64,000 nucleotides of DNA from an uncultured Cohaesibacter sp. Its GTDB lineage: Bacteria > Pseudomonadota > Alphaproteobacteria > Rhizobiales > Cohaesibacteraceae. The notes beneath the pieces were generated by a model. The model searched no databases. It saw only the letters and a program-made list of their open reading frames with translations, and had not been told where the DNA came from. Made by a program: the position numbers and the translations under genes. The DNA is taken from positions 3,946,775-4,010,774 of the forward strand of contig NZ_OY781091.1 of the NCBI RefSeq assembly GCF_963676275.1, in the 5' to 3' direction. This document shows, piece by piece, positions 1 through 10,544 of this stretch. Position 1 is the first letter of the stretch, and every line of letters begins with the position of its first letter.

Positions 1-85
1 TTTTTGCGGTCAGTCCACCGCCCGAAATTGTTGCCCGTTCCACCGGAGTGCCGTCCGGCATCACACCAAATTGCTCAACAGTCAT
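1..85 (-). CDS. galM: Aldose 1-epimerase (galactose mutarotase), N-terminus only
   Basis: Only the first 28 codons lie in the window; the gene runs off the left edge. Translation from the ATG at 85 begins MTVEQFGVMPDGTPVER and goes on to an SGGGLTAK stretch, the usual opening of alphaproteobacterial aldose 1-epimerases, which interconvert alpha and beta anomers of free sugars in the cytoplasm. The catalytic part is outside the window, so the family call rests on this short segment. A sugar epimerase fits a neighbourhood with a xylose module and a sugar ABC importer. Confidence 0.6.
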   Translation of the reverse strand, partial: MTVEQFGVMPDGTPVERATISGGGLTAK

Positions 86-350
86 AAGTGCGTTCCCTTG
101 AATGAAGAAAGCGGCGCAACCGCGTCTGGCAAGCGTCAGATCAAGCGCCAACAGAAAATTCGGCGAAAGCTTATCAAATTTCGCCTTTCAAATATTGCTA
201 CAGGACAAAAGGACCCCATTGGCTTGCCTTTTCCCACTGATTTGAGCAAGGCCCCATCCTTCGCGCTGGCCCTTTATCCTCAACTCCGTAGGAAGCCTCT
301 GAAGATGGCCTTCCGGCCCTCACCCGAAAGCCTCGGCCCGCAGATGCACC

Positions 351-3300
351 CTAATGGCATGAGACACCCTTGATCTCTTCGACACGCTTCTGCACCGAGG
401 CCAGATCGACCTTGCCGGTTGCCAACACGGGCACCTCTTCGATGATCAGCTCGGCCGGCACCAGAATATCGGCAGCACCCTTGCTCTTGGCGTGACGGGC
501 AAATTCAAACAGATCGGCATCGGGATTGTTGGTCACCAGAATGATCTTCTCGCCCTTCTTGGGATCAGGAAGCCGCGCCGCTGCCGAAAGGAATTCCGGC
601 CACAGATCATAGGCAAGCACCTCGACTGAGGCCAGAGACACCTTCTCACCGGCAATATCGGCAAAGCGCTTGGCCCGCCCGATAATCTTGATGAAGCCTT
701 CCTCGTCGATGGTGACGATATCGCCCGTATCATGCCAGCCATCAGGCGGCGGGATGACCTCGCCGGGCTTTTCTGCACTGAGATATCCCACCATCACATT
801 GTCACCCTTGATATGCAGCCGCCCCCCTTCTTTGAGGCCCGGCACCGGGGTGAGCTTCGTCTGGATGCCTGGCAGAGCCTTGCCCACCGTGCCGACCTTG
901 TTAAAAATGGGCGTATTGACCGCAACCACAGGCGCCGTCTCGGTCACGCCATAGCCTTCCAGCAGACGCAGGCCGAAGCGCTGCATGAACAATTCCCGCG
1001 TCGAGGCCTTGACCGGCTCGGCACCGGAAATGCAATAGCGCACGCTGCGGAAGTCAAAAGGATGGGCGGTGCGCGCATAACCATTGAGGAAAGTATCCGT
1101 GCCGAAAAACAGCGTCGCATTGACCCCATAGACCAGTTCTGGAATGACCCGATAATGCAGCGGCGAGGGATACATATAAACCGGCATGCCCTGTATCAAC
1201 GGCAGCACAGTCCCCACCGTCAGGCCGAAGCAATGGAACATCGGCAAGACATTGAAGGCGACATCGCCCATGTTGAAATCAATGGCCGCAGCCGCCTGCG
1301 CGATATTGGCCAGCAGATTCCGGTGGGTCAGAATGACCCCCTTGGGCAGCCCTTCCGAGCCGGAGGTAAAGAGAATGAAGGCAGGATCATCCGCCCTGCG
1401 CCCGACCAGAGGCTTGGAACGCTGTAGCAGGCCGGAAATCTTGTCCCGCAATCCGGTCTTCTCTTTATAATCATCCACCCAGACGATATCGACATGCTCG
1501 GCGAGCTTCTCGATCATGCCTTCCAGCTTGCCTTGCTCGACAAAGCTGCGAGAGGTCAGAACGGTCTTGAGCTGCGCGGTCTTGCAGGAGGAAATCAGAT
1601 TGGCCACGCCGGTTGAGAAATTGAGCATGGCCGGCACCTTGCCCGCCGACATCAGGCCGAGGAAAACCGCAACCGTGCCATTGGCATTGGGCAGAAGCAC
1701 GCCGATGCACTCCTCATCGGGATAGTCGCGATAAAAATGCGCCCCCAGCACCCGCGCTCCGGTCAACAGGCGCCCATAATTCATCTTGCCCGCGAAAGGA
1801 TCTTCCAGAATGTTGCGCCGCATGCCCATTTCATGAGCGACCTTGATGACCTTCTCCAGCACCGTCATGTCCACATTGGTCGTGCGCAGAACCAGTTCGG
1901 ACATCACCCGCTGCAAAGAGGCCCCGGCCGCCATGCGGCGCTTGCGCCCCTTGAAGCTGGCAGGCACCTGAAGCTTGACCGGCTCAAGGATCGTCACCCG
2001 CACCTTGGGGAAGAATTTGCGGCGCACATTGCTTGGATCAATAGCGGTCGAATAGCTGCGCTCCAGACCGTCGATGCGAATGGGCACAACCTTGGAACCG
2101 GTCATCTCGGCCGCCATGGCAGCCACGTCATAGACCTTCATCAGACTGCCGGTTGCCGACACCCGGCCTTCGGGAAAGATCACCAGCGAATTGCCGCTCT
2201 GCAAGGCATCGATCACCGCCTGCGTGGCAACGGGCTGGGACGGCTCGAGCACCAGAAATTTGAAGAAGCGCATGAAGGGATGCATCCACCAGGATTCCGC
2301 CGTTTTCGCATCAATGGCGAAAATCGGCTCTTCCTCGGTGATGGCCATGGCCAGCGGCCCATCCAGAAAACTCACGTGATTGAAGGCCAGAATGGGCGAT
2401 TTGCCAGCCTTGTCGAGATTTTCGCGCCCCACCACTTCCAGCCTCGAAAAGGCACGAAACAGGATATTGACCAGATCCCAGAGCGGATTGGTCGGCATAT
2501 GGCGCACCATCAGCCATGCCACGACGATATTGGCAACAGCCAGAGTGGTGAAAATATGAGAGGCACTCAACCCCACCCACTGGAAGGCGGCAACGGCAAT
2601 GCCAGCAGCGAAAATGAAGCCCGCATTGATAATATTGGCTCCGGCAACGACCCGTGCGCGATGATCGCGCCGCGCCCAGCTCTGTAGCGCCGTAAAGCTC
2701 GGCACCACCAAAAGCGCCCCGGAAATCGCCAACCCGCCAAGATCGATCGCCACGCGAATGGCAGCCGTATGGGTGAAGAAATCGAACAGATTGTCCGCCA
2801 CGATCGGCTCATCAATCTGTGTAAGGGTCCAAGCCAGTTGCATGCAGAAGAAAGCCAGCAGGGCAGCACCGAAAGGAGCAGGCAGCAGCACCACACGCCC
2901 CGAGCAGAGCCAGGCTGCAATGGCCGAACCGATGGCCACGCAAATGGCAAAATCGACCGAATAGATCGTCACGACCAGAGGGCTACCGCCCATGATCTGA
3001 TCGACGAAACTGGGCACCAGCGCGGTCAGAACCGATCCCATCAGCCAGAACCATGAAATGAACAGGGCGCTGGTCCAGAGCCTTTTATCCGCCCGCAGTT
3101 CCACCACCAGCCGCACCGTCGAGGCGAAGATATTGGCCGAAACACGCAAATCGGCATTGCTGAAGCCCGTTTTGGGAATCCGTCGACTGATCAGCCAGCA
3201 GGCCAGAGCCAGAATCAGCATCACGGGTGCGAACACCGCCGGATCGATCCCGTCATCAGCGACGAAACCGGCGGCAATCGTGCCCCCCAGAATGGCAATG

Positions 3301-3746
3301 AAGGTTGCCCCTTCCACCCATGCGTTGGCACTCGGCAAGTCCCGCCGCCCCATCAGATCGGGCAAAATGCCATATTTGATCGGCCCGAACAGGGCCGATA
3401 TGACGCCGAACAGAAACAGCGCAAACATCGATAGCGGCACAGAAGCCAGAATGATACCGGCAACAGCGACCAAAGCCGCCCCGATCTCCCACAGCTTCAG
3501 CCGCTCGGCCAGCCAACCCTTGTCATATTTGTCGGCCAATTCCCCGCCTAACGCCGACAGGATGAGAAAGGGCAACATGAAAATGGCCCCGGCCAGTGTG
3601 ATCAGGGAAGCAGCCTCATCCCCCTGCACTTGCACAAGAATGAGAAAGACGAGCGAATAGCGCAGGAAGTTATCGTTGAAAGCAGACAGGAACTGCGTCC
3701 AGAACAGGGGAGCAAACCGTTTCGAGATCATCAAATGGCGACGCAT
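351..3746 (-). CDS. aas: LplT-Aas type fusion: MFS transporter, PlsC acyltransferase and acyl-ACP/CoA ligase
   Basis: About 1131 residues in three parts. Residues 1-410 are an MFS transporter of the LplT (lysophospholipid flippase) type with the opening FAPLFWTQFLSAFNDNFLRY. Residues about 430-630 are a PlsC-type 1-acylglycerophosphate acyltransferase with the HX4D motif (NHVSFLDGP) and an FPEGR motif. The rest is an AMP-binding adenylate-forming enzyme with ILFTSGSEGLPKG as its phosphate-binding loop and a YGVTE motif. Known members import lysophospholipid through the inner membrane and re-acylate it after activating a fatty acid. In Escherichia coli the transporter and the enzyme are separate proteins. 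I chose the ATG at 3746; a TTG at 3776 would add ten residues. The gene is monocistronic as far as seen. Confidence 0.88.
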   Translation of the reverse strand: MRRHLMISKRFAPLFWTQFLSAFNDNFLRYSLVFLILVQVQGDEAASLITLAGAIFMLPFLILSALGGELADKYDKGWLAERLKLWEIGAALVAVAGIILASVPLSMFALFLFGVISALFGPIKYGILPDLMGRRDLPSANAWVEGATFIAILGGTIAAGFVADDGIDPAVFAPVMLILALACWLISRRIPKTGFSNADLRVSANIFASTVRLVVELRADKRLWTSALFISWFWLMGSVLTALVPSFVDQIMGGSPLVVTIYSVDFAICVAIGSAIAAWLCSGRVVLLPAPFGAALLAFFCMQLAWTLTQIDEPIVADNLFDFFTHTAAIRVAIDLGGLAISGALLVVPSFTALQSWARRDHRARVVAGANIINAGFIFAAGIAVAAFQWVGLSASHIFTTLAVANIVVAWLMVRHMPTNPLWDLVNILFRAFSRLEVVGRENLDKAGKSPILAFNHVSFLDGPLAMAITEEEPIFAIDAKTAESWWMHPFMRFFKFLVLEPSQPVATQAVIDALQSGNSLVIFPEGRVSATGSLMKVYDVAAMAAEMTGSKVVPIRIDGLERSYSTAIDPSNVRRKFFPKVRVTILEPVKLQVPASFKGRKRRMAAGASLQRVMSELVLRTTNVDMTVLEKVIKVAHEMGMRRNILEDPFAGKMNYGRLLTGARVLGAHFYRDYPDEECIGVLLPNANGTVAVFLGLMSAGKVPAMLNFSTGVANLISSCKTAQLKTVLTSRSFVEQGKLEGMIEKLAEHVDIVWVDDYKEKTGLRDKISGLLQRSKPLVGRRADDPAFILFTSGSEGLPKGVILTHRNLLANIAQAAAAIDFNMGDVAFNVLPMFHCFGLTVGTVLPLIQGMPVYMYPSPLHYRVIPELVYGVNATLFFGTDTFLNGYARTAHPFDFRSVRYCISGAEPVKASTRELFMQRFGLRLLEGYGVTETAPVVAVNTPIFNKVGTVGKALPGIQTKLTPVPGLKEGGRLHIKGDNVMVGYLSAEKPGEVIPPPDGWHDTGDIVTIDEEGFIKIIGRAKRFADIAGEKVSLASVEVLAYDLWPEFLSAAARLPDPKKGEKIILVTNNPDADLFEFARHAKSKGAADILVPAELIIEEVPVLATGKVDLASVQKRVEEIKGVSCH

Positions 3747-4437
3747 TTCAGGCGAGCTTTCTTTTTTATATGCCAAGCGAGCTTATTGTCTTCGCCCCCG
3801 CTCCATACGGGCAAACAGGGACATGATGAGAAGCAAAAAGGTAGCCTAATCTTTGTGCTACGCAAACATGCTCATACCACTTCTTGAGCAGAGCCTGCAA
3901 AAATCCACATCACAATATGGCAAAATAGGGGATTCGCAATTGAAACCCGACTAAAAAACCACCACCGGCTTCTTCTTCAGGCATATTGCAAGACAATCAG
4001 GTCACCGACCCCAAAGCACTTTGCCCTGTTGAGTAGCCTGCTGGGCGCGGTTTTCCACCGGATGACTGGATATCCTGCTTAACTGTGCATAGAAAAAGAT
4101 CACCTTGGCGCCCATAAAGACTAAACTTTAGCGAACAGGCCGAAGAAGAGACTGCAATCAGACGCGATTACACAAACATAACCAGACGCAGACACAGAGA
4201 AAGACTGACAAAGAAAAGGCTGATACAGAACAGGTAGGCACACCAAATTCAACGCAATAAATTTGGCTTTGAAAATAAATTGGCCTTACAATTGACCTTC
4301 AAAAGCAACTTGGACCATGCTTTCCGTGGGGTCAGCTTAAGATCAAACCATTGAATGACAGCCCGACAGGATAAACGATCCTCAAACGCCTCGAAACGGC
4401 AACTGCCCCGGAACAGCAACCAGCAAAGCAAGAGACA
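3747..4437. other. Intergenic region between aas and the ROK regulator
   Basis: About 690 bases between two divergent genes, so it should hold both promoters. I see no convincing gene here; the only open frames are short and have no ribosome binding site. The notable element is a small palindrome at 4121-4131 (CTAAACTTTAG) described separately as a possible xylose-repressor site. Confidence 0.5.
4118..4131. promoter_or_regulatory. Possible XylR-type operator upstream of the ROK gene
   Basis: The sequence AGACTAAACTTTAG contains a perfect 11-base palindrome (CTAAA-C-TTTAG). The 8-mer AGACTAAA recurs at 5781-5788 just upstream of xylB. Operators of ROK-type XylR proteins in other bacteria carry ACTAA/TTAGT half sites, which these resemble. 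The assignment is inferred from position and similarity only. Confidence 0.35.
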
Positions 4438-5673
4438 ATGAGAAATTCGACCAAAAAGACGTCACAGATCACGGAGCAGAGGAGTCAGGGGCGCAATCTG
4501 GTTTTTTCTCACATTCGCAACAATTTTCAGGTCGCCCGCATCGATATTGCCAACGCGACGGGCATGAGCCCGGCTACGGTCACCTCCATCACTGCTGAAC
4601 TCATCGCCGCAGGGCTGATCGAGGAAGTGCAAAGGGATGCCGAAGCCGGGCAGTCCAAACGCGGCAGACCGCGCGTTGATCTCAAGCTGCGCGGAGAATC
4701 CCACATCGTGGCAGGCATGAAGTTGACCGGACGCAGCATCAGCGCCGTGGTGCTCGATCTGGAAGGCAGGCAGCTTGGCAAGGCAAAGCTCCCCATGCCC
4801 CGCCCCCCGATTGACCGCAACGCCCTGTGCAAGCTCATTCCGCAGGTGGTGGAAGCCGTTTCTAGCTCCGCAGGCGTAAATCCGGAGGATCTTTCCGCAG
4901 TCGGCATCGGCCTGCCCGGCACGATTCAGGCAACGGAAGGCTTCGTTGACTGGTGCCCGCTGTTTCAGGAGCAGGAATTCAACCTCAAGCAGATGCTTGA
5001 AGAGATCATGCCGATGCCGGTCTTCGTGGAGAATGATGCCAACTCGGTTGCCATCGCTGAATTGTGGTTCGGCTTCGGTCGTGACGTGCCGGATTTTCTG
5101 GTGGTCACCATCGAACAGGGCGTCGGCCTCGGCATTGTGCTTGATGGCGAAATTTTCCGCGGCACACAAGGCTTCGGCGCGGAATTCGGCCATACCAAGG
5201 TCCAGTCGGAAGGCGCCCTTTGCCGCTGCGGCCAGCGCGGTTGTCTGGAGGCCTATGTCGCCGATTATGCCCTGTTGCGCGAGGCCAATCTTTTCAAGCA
5301 TTGGGAAGAAGGAACCAGCGAGGAAGAAAAGCTGATACAGCTTTTCAGCGCCTCCAAGAATGGTGATCGCATGGCCAGATCCATCTTTGATCGTGCCAGC
5401 CGCATGTTTTCCATGGGGTTGGCCAATCTGGTCAATCTTTTCGATCCCGCCATGGTGATTCTCTCCGGCGAACAGATGCAATTCGACTATCTCTATGCCC
5501 AGCCGGTATTTGAAATGGTGCGATCATCAACGATCCAGAAGGGACATCATGAACCCGAAATCCGCATTCACAAATGGGGTGACATGATGTGGGCCAAGGG
5601 CGCCGCCGCCTTCGCTCTGGAAGAGATTGTCCGGCTTTCTCTGGACAAACTGGGCAACAGCGAACAAAGCTGA
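4438..5673 (+). CDS. xylR: ROK-family transcriptional regulator, likely xylose operon repressor
   Basis: A 411-residue protein with an N-terminal winged helix-turn-helix (about residues 20-65; ANATGMSPATVTSITAELI) followed by a ROK sugar-kinase-like domain. The ROK signature includes a glycine-rich segment (GIGLPGTIQ), the GAEFGH motif and a zinc-binding CRCGQRGCLE motif near residue 262. ROK regulators of this build repress catabolic operons and release DNA on binding sugar. It lies 193 bases upstream of xylB-xylA on the same strand, so xylose is the likely inducer. The substrate is inferred from context; the family is certain. Confidence 0.85.
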   Translation: MRNSTKKTSQITEQRSQGRNLVFSHIRNNFQVARIDIANATGMSPATVTSITAELIAAGLIEEVQRDAEAGQSKRGRPRVDLKLRGESHIVAGMKLTGRSISAVVLDLEGRQLGKAKLPMPRPPIDRNALCKLIPQVVEAVSSSAGVNPEDLSAVGIGLPGTIQATEGFVDWCPLFQEQEFNLKQMLEEIMPMPVFVENDANSVAIAELWFGFGRDVPDFLVVTIEQGVGLGIVLDGEIFRGTQGFGAEFGHTKVQSEGALCRCGQRGCLEAYVADYALLREANLFKHWEEGTSEEEKLIQLFSASKNGDRMARSIFDRASRMFSMGLANLVNLFDPAMVILSGEQMQFDYLYAQPVFEMVRSSTIQKGHHEPEIRIHKWGDMMWAKGAAAFALEEIVRLSLDKLGNSEQS

Positions 5674-5770
5674 AGCGATCCTGAAGCGCTCCTCCGGCTT
5701 TTTGAATCCCACCCCTTTGCAAAACCGGTCATTCATTCTTTACCGGTGGATTCGAACGCACCCGTCTTGA

Positions 5771-5788
5771 TTTAATTTACAGACTAAA
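5771..5788. promoter_or_regulatory. Possible operator upstream of xylB
   Basis: An imperfect palindrome, TTTAATTTACAGACTAAA, lies 78 bases ahead of the xylB start. It ends in AGACTAAA, the same 8-mer found upstream of the ROK gene at 4118-4125. This arrangement suits repression of both the regulator and xylBA by the ROK protein. The match is short and not tested. Confidence 0.33.
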
Positions 5789-5866
5789 ATAATATCTCTC
5801 GCAAAGAACAATCCTTTGAGATCCAGCCATGCAATCGCATGCGAGAATCTTGAGCGGGAGGAAAAA

Positions 5867-7315
5867 ATGTATTTGGGAATTGACTTGGGCACGTCCGGCA
5901 TCAAGGTCGTGATCATGTCCGAAGATCAGCAGATCATCGCCTCGACCAATCAAAGCCTGTCGGTGTCCCGGCCCTTCTCCGGCTGGAGCGAGCAGGATCC
6001 CCAGAGCTGGATATTGGCCACAGCGGCAGCCTTTGACGAACTGGCTATCAACCAGCCGGACGCCCTCAAGCAGGTCAAGGCAATCGGACTTTCCGGCCAG
6101 ATGCATGGGGCCACCATGCTGGACGAAACCGACAATCCTGTTGCCCCCTGCATCTTGTGGAATGACACCCGCAGCCATGCCGAAGCAGCAAGGCTGGATG
6201 CAACACCGGGTTTTCGCGAGCTGACCGGCAACATCGTCTTCCCCGGCTTCACGGCCCCCAAGCTGGCATGGATGCAGGCCAACAAGCCCGAGCTTTTTGA
6301 AAAGATCAGGAAAGTGCTGCTTCCCAAGGACTATCTGCGCCTTTGGCTGACCGGCGATTATGTTTCCGATTATTCGGACAGCGCCGGCACGTCTTGGCTT
6401 GATGTCGGCAAGCGGCAATGGTCCCCCGACCTGCTTGCGGCCACCGGCCTAGACCTTTCCCACATGCCTGCCTTGGCTGAAAGCACAGACAGCACGGGCA
6501 CGATCCGCAAGGAACTGGTTGAACGCTGGGGCTTTGCTGCCGACGTCATCGTGGCTGGCGGCGCGGGCGATAATGCAGCCTCGGCGATTGCCACCGGCAT
6601 CGTTGGCGAAGGCGATGCCTTCATCTCCCTTGGTACCAGCGGTGTGATTTATGCCGCCATCGACAGCTACCGGCCATTGCCCCAGAGCGCAGTGCATACA
6701 TTCTGCCATTCGACCGCCAATCACTGGTGCCACATGGCCGTCATTCTTGCCGCGACCGATGCGCTCAACTGGTATGCCAATCTCGTCGGCTCCAAGGCCG
6801 CAGACCTGACCAAGGCACTGGGCAACGAACTGACCGCCCCCGGTTCCACATTATTCTTCCCCTATCTTGGTGGCGAGCGCACGCCCCATAATGACGCCAG
6901 CATTCGCGGCGGCTTTATCGGTCTCTCCCACCCGGATGACCGGGTAGTCCTCACCCGTAGCGTCCTTGAAGGCATTTCCTATGCTTTCAAGGACGGCATA
7001 AAGGCCCTTGAAGCGGCAGGCACCAGCCTTGATCGCCTCATCGCCGTGGGTGGCGGCTCCTCGTCCGACTATTGGCTCTCGCTGCTGGCAACCATTCTGG
7101 ACAAGCAGATCGACAGACCAACAGCGGGAGATTTCGGCGGTGCTTTCGGTGCCGCCCGCATGGGCCTTGTGGCAGAGCAGAAGGGCGACCCTTCGCTTCT
7201 GTGCAAGATGCCATCCATCGAAAAAAGCTTCTATCCAAACAAGGCCCTGCAAGACAGCTTTGAAAAAGCCTATGCCCGCTATGCAGCCGCCTATTCATCC
7301 CTGAAGGAACTCTGA
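5867..7315 (+). CDS. xylB: Xylulokinase
   Basis: A 482-residue FGGY-family carbohydrate kinase that phosphorylates D-xylulose at O5 with ATP, the second step of the xylose isomerase pathway. The N-terminal phosphate-binding motif is [25 protein letters not shown] and a C-terminal nucleotide-binding glycine run ([16 protein letters not shown]) follow. The ATG at 5867 was chosen because a GGGAGG ribosome site lies six bases upstream; an in-frame start at 5816 would add 17 residues that do not match the family. The stop is two bases before xylA, so the genes are cotranscribed. Confidence 0.95.
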   Translation: MYLGIDLGTSGIKVVIMSEDQQIIASTNQSLSVSRPFSGWSEQDPQSWILATAAAFDELAINQPDALKQVKAIGLSGQMHGATMLDETDNPVAPCILWNDTRSHAEAARLDATPGFRELTGNIVFPGFTAPKLAWMQANKPELFEKIRKVLLPKDYLRLWLTGDYVSDYSDSAGTSWLDVGKRQWSPDLLAATGLDLSHMPALAESTDSTGTIRKELVERWGFAADVIVAGGAGDNAASAIATGIVGEGDAFISLGTSGVIYAAIDSYRPLPQSAVHTFCHSTANHWCHMAVILAATDALNWYANLVGSKAADLTKALGNELTAPGSTLFFPYLGGERTPHNDASIRGGFIGLSHPDDRVVLTRSVLEGISYAFKDGIKALEAAGTSLDRLIAVGGGSSSDYWLSLLATILDKQIDRPTAGDFGGAFGAARMGLVAEQKGDPSLLCKMPSIEKSFYPNKALQDSFEKAYARYAAAYSSLKEL

Positions 7316-7317
7316 TC

Positions 7318-8622
7318 ATGACGGACTTTTTCGGTTCCCTGTCAAAAATCAAATATGAAGGCCCAGAAAGCGACAATCCGCTTGCCTTCCACCATTATAA
7401 CCCCGATGAAATCGTCATGGGCAAAAGCCTGAAGGACCATCTGCGCTTTGCCGTTGCCTACTGGCACAGCTTTGCATGGGAAGGCGGCGATCCGTTCGGC
7501 GGCCGTACCTTCGACCGTCCATGGTTCGGCGATGAAATGGCCAAGGCCAAACTGAAGGCCGACGTTGCCTTTGAACTGTTTGATCTGCTCGGCGCTCCCT
7601 TCTTCTGCTTCCATGATGCGGATGTGCGCCCTGAAGGCAAGAATTTCGCCGAGACCCTTTCCAACCTCAACGAAATTGTCGATTATTTCGAAGAGAAAAT
7701 GGCAAGCTCCGAGACCAAATTGCTCTGGGGCACGGCCAACATGTTCTCCAACCGCCGCTTCATGTCCGGCGCTTCCACCAACCCTGATCCGGACGTCTAT
7801 GCCTATGCAGCCGCTACGGTGAAGAGCTGTATGGATGCCACCATGCGTCTGGGTGGCCAGAATTATGTGCTCTGGGGTGGTCGCGAAGGATATGAAACCC
7901 TGCTGAACACGGATCTTGGACAGGAACTGGACCATATGGGCCGCTTCCTCAACATGGTCGTCGACTATAAGCACAAGATCGGCTTCAAGGGCACCATCCT
8001 TGTCGAACCGAAACCGCAGGAACCAAGCAAGCATCAGTATGACTTCGATGCCGCAACCTGCATCGGCTTCCTGCGCAAATATGGTCTGGAAGGCGAAGTC
8101 AAACTGAATCTCGAACAGGGCCACGCCATTCTTGCCGGCCACAGCTTCGAGCATGAAATTGCGGTTGCCGCTGCCGATGGCATGCTCGGCTCCATCGACA
8201 TGAACCGCAACGACTATCAGTCCGGCTGGGATACCGACCAGTTCCCGAACAACACCCCGGAAGTGGCTCTGGCCTACTACCATATCCTCAAGGCAGGCGG
8301 CTTCACCACCGGTGGCACCAACTTCGACGCCAAGCTGCGCCGTCAGTCCCTTGATGCAGACGATCTGGTTGCCGGTCATATCGGCGGCATGGACATCTGT
8401 GCCCGTGGCCTCAAGGCAGCGGCTGCCATGCTCGAAGACGGCGGTCTGGAAGACGCCCTCAAGGCCCGCTATGCCGACTGGGACAAGGACGTCAACAAGG
8501 ACATGCTGGCAAACGGCACGTTGGAAAGCATTTCCGAACGCGTTCTCAAGGACGACATCAATCCAGAGCCGCGTTCCGGCAAACAGGAAAAACTGGAAAA
8601 TCTGGTCAATCGCTTCGTTTGA
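7318..8622 (+). CDS. xylA: Xylose isomerase
   Basis: A 434-residue protein of the class II (longer) xylose isomerase group, the cytoplasmic metal-dependent enzyme that turns D-xylose into D-xylulose. Visible active-site segments are [12 protein letters not shown] (catalytic His near residue 99), the metal-binding stretch around [33 protein letters not shown] and MDICARGL. Length is normal for the family. It is the last gene of the xylB-xylA pair and is followed by a clear terminator. Confidence 0.97.
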   Translation: MTDFFGSLSKIKYEGPESDNPLAFHHYNPDEIVMGKSLKDHLRFAVAYWHSFAWEGGDPFGGRTFDRPWFGDEMAKAKLKADVAFELFDLLGAPFFCFHDADVRPEGKNFAETLSNLNEIVDYFEEKMASSETKLLWGTANMFSNRRFMSGASTNPDPDVYAYAAATVKSCMDATMRLGGQNYVLWGGREGYETLLNTDLGQELDHMGRFLNMVVDYKHKIGFKGTILVEPKPQEPSKHQYDFDAATCIGFLRKYGLEGEVKLNLEQGHAILAGHSFEHEIAVAAADGMLGSIDMNRNDYQSGWDTDQFPNNTPEVALAYYHILKAGGFTTGGTNFDAKLRRQSLDADDLVAGHIGGMDICARGLKAAAAMLEDGGLEDALKARYADWDKDVNKDMLANGTLESISERVLKDDINPEPRSGKQEKLENLVNRFV

Positions 8623-8654
8623 TAAAGATTCGATACTCCTCCCAAAACCAAACT

Positions 8655-8680
8655 CGGGGCGGTTCTTCCGCCCCGTTTTT
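8655..8680 (+). terminator. Rho-independent terminator after xylA
   Basis: An eight-base-pair GC stem CGGGGCGG / CCGCCCCG with a TTCTT loop is followed at once by TTTTT. It lies 33 bases after the xylA stop and closes the xylose operon. Confidence 0.92.
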
Positions 8681-8695
8681 ATTTCGAGAAGAAGC

Positions 8696-10489
8696 CTAGA
8701 AGGGGAAGAAGAGCGGAATCACGATGATGGCCACCACCGCAAACAGCACATTGAGCGGCAAGCCCACCATCAGAAAGTCCCGGAATTTATACCCACCCGC
8801 GCTATAGATGAAAGTGTTGGTCTGATAGCCGATCGGCGTTGCAAAGCTGGCCGAGGCGGCGAACATCACCGCCATGATGAAGGGGCGCGGATCAAGCCCC
8901 AATTGCTGCGCAAGCCCGATCACGATCGGCCCGATAAGCACCGCCACGGCATTGTTGCTGATCATCTCGGTCAAGGCCGATGTCAGCACATAGACAATGG
9001 CCAGAATGACATAGGGACCGGCATCTCCAACCAACCCGACGGAGGTCTCAACGATAAGCTTTGCTGCGCCCGTCTGCTCCAGCCCCATGCTCACCCCCAG
9101 CATACCGAAAATCAGGAACAGAATGCGCCAGTCGATGGCATCGAACGCATCCTTGGGATCGATGCAGCGGGTCATCATGACAAACACCGCCCCGATGATC
9201 GAAAGTCCGGCGAAATCCATCACGTCAAAGGCCCCCAGCAGCATCACCGCCAGAATGGCCAATATCGCCAGCGGCGCCTTCTCGCGCCGCACCGCCTTTG
9301 TCGTCGGCGTGGTCAGATTGACGATACCCTCTTCCTCGACAAGGCGCTGAATGCTTTCCTGCGATCCCTCCAGCAAAAGCGTATCGGCAAATTGCAGCTG
9401 CATATTGTCACCGCTGGCGGTGATATTCTCATTCTGCCGATGCACCGCCATCAGATAGACGCCATATTTGCGGCGCAGATGCAGCGAACTGATGGTTCTG
9501 CCCAGAAGCGAGGAGGTCGGCCCGACACTGGCTTCCAACTGCAAGGTCTGCCCGGCGGTCACCGGCTCCAGATCCTGCCCGGAAAAATCCTGAAACTCCA
9601 CCTGACCGTCATCCCGTAGCCCCAGAATTTCACCGGTATCGGTTTTCACCACCACCCGGTCGCCCGCCATCAGCTCCACCTGTTGCAAGGCATCCCGCAA
9701 GGAAATCTCGCCGCGGATCACATCAACCACCGCAGTCTGGCGCTTGTTGAAGGGCAATGCGGTGACCGGCTTGCCGATATAGCGGGAGCGGGAGGGAATG
9801 AGCAGCCGCGCCATGAAGCGCCGTTTTGCCGTCTGCCCCAGCATACCGGCCAATGTCGGCCTGTCCGGAATGAGATGGCGCCCGACAAACAGCATATAGA
9901 TCATGCCAGCAAAGGCGAAGACCAGCCCCGGCATGGTCATTTCAAACATGGAAAGCGGTGGCTGCCCGGCGTCTTTGGCGATCCCGCTCATCAGGATGTT
10001 GGTCGAGGTACCAACCAGCGTCAATGTTCCGCCGAAAATGGCCGAGAATGACAGGGGAATGAGGAATTTCGAGGCCGAAACCCCGACGGAACGCGCAACC
10101 GAAATCATCACCGGCGTCAGCAGAATGACAACCGGCGTGTTGTTCATGAAGGCCGAAATGAGGATGGTGCAGACCATCATCAGAACCAGCGCCCGCAGCA
10201 TCGAGCCGCGCGCCTGTATCTTCAACCAGTCGCCCAGCATGGTCAAAACGCCGGTGCGTTCCAGCGACGCTGAAATGATGAACATCATGGCGATGGTGAT
10301 CGGAGCGCTGGAACTGAAGACGCCGAGAAATGTCTTCGTCTCGATGATTCCAAGCGCCAGAAGAAGGGCAGACGCCCCCAGCGCTGTCACTTCGGGCGGA
10401 TAGACTTCCTTGAAAAACCCGATGAAGACAACGAGAAGCAGCAGCAGAACTATGACTTGATCAAGCGTCATATCAAGGGTCCCGGACAT
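8696..10489 (-). CDS. SLC13-family (DASS) transporter with two RCK_C domains
   Basis: About 597 residues. The N-terminal and C-terminal thirds are hydrophobic membrane bundles typical of SLC13/ArsB-type anion permeases, with FSAIFGGTLTLVGTSTNIL and SNNAVAVLIGPIV as the two substrate/Na+ signature segments. Between them (about residues 210-410) sit two TrkA-C (RCK_C) regulatory domains, containing AVVDVIRGEISLRDALQQVELMAGD and LQFADTLLLEGSQESIQRL. Relatives carry sulfate, C4-dicarboxylates or citrate with Na+, and the substrate here cannot be told. The ATG at 10489 or 10471 is preferred over a TTG at 10540. The gene stands alone and converges on the xylA terminator. Confidence 0.85.
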   Translation of the reverse strand: MSGTLDMTLDQVIVLLLLLVVFIGFFKEVYPPEVTALGASALLLALGIIETKTFLGVFSSSAPITIAMMFIISASLERTGVLTMLGDWLKIQARGSMLRALVLMMVCTILISAFMNNTPVVILLTPVMISVARSVGVSASKFLIPLSFSAIFGGTLTLVGTSTNILMSGIAKDAGQPPLSMFEMTMPGLVFAFAGMIYMLFVGRHLIPDRPTLAGMLGQTAKRRFMARLLIPSRSRYIGKPVTALPFNKRQTAVVDVIRGEISLRDALQQVELMAGDRVVVKTDTGEILGLRDDGQVEFQDFSGQDLEPVTAGQTLQLEASVGPTSSLLGRTISSLHLRRKYGVYLMAVHRQNENITASGDNMQLQFADTLLLEGSQESIQRLVEEEGIVNLTTPTTKAVRREKAPLAILAILAVMLLGAFDVMDFAGLSIIGAVFVMMTRCIDPKDAFDAIDWRILFLIFGMLGVSMGLEQTGAAKLIVETSVGLVGDAGPYVILAIVYVLTSALTEMISNNAVAVLIGPIVIGLAQQLGLDPRPFIMAVMFAASASFATPIGYQTNTFIYSAGGYKFRDFLMVGLPLNVLFAVVAIIVIPLFFPF

Positions 10490-10544
10490 CGTTCCAGCCA
10501 CGCGTGCAGACAGGGCTGGCACAAAAGAAAACAGCGCCAAAAGC

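Noticed and set aside
5740-5770. TTCGAAC stretch resembling a tRNA T-loop
   Set aside because: No acceptor stem, D arm or anticodon arm can be folded around it.
8312-9619. Plus-strand frame running from xylA into the SLC13 gene
   Set aside because: Out of frame with xylA and antisense to SLC13; crosses a strong terminator.
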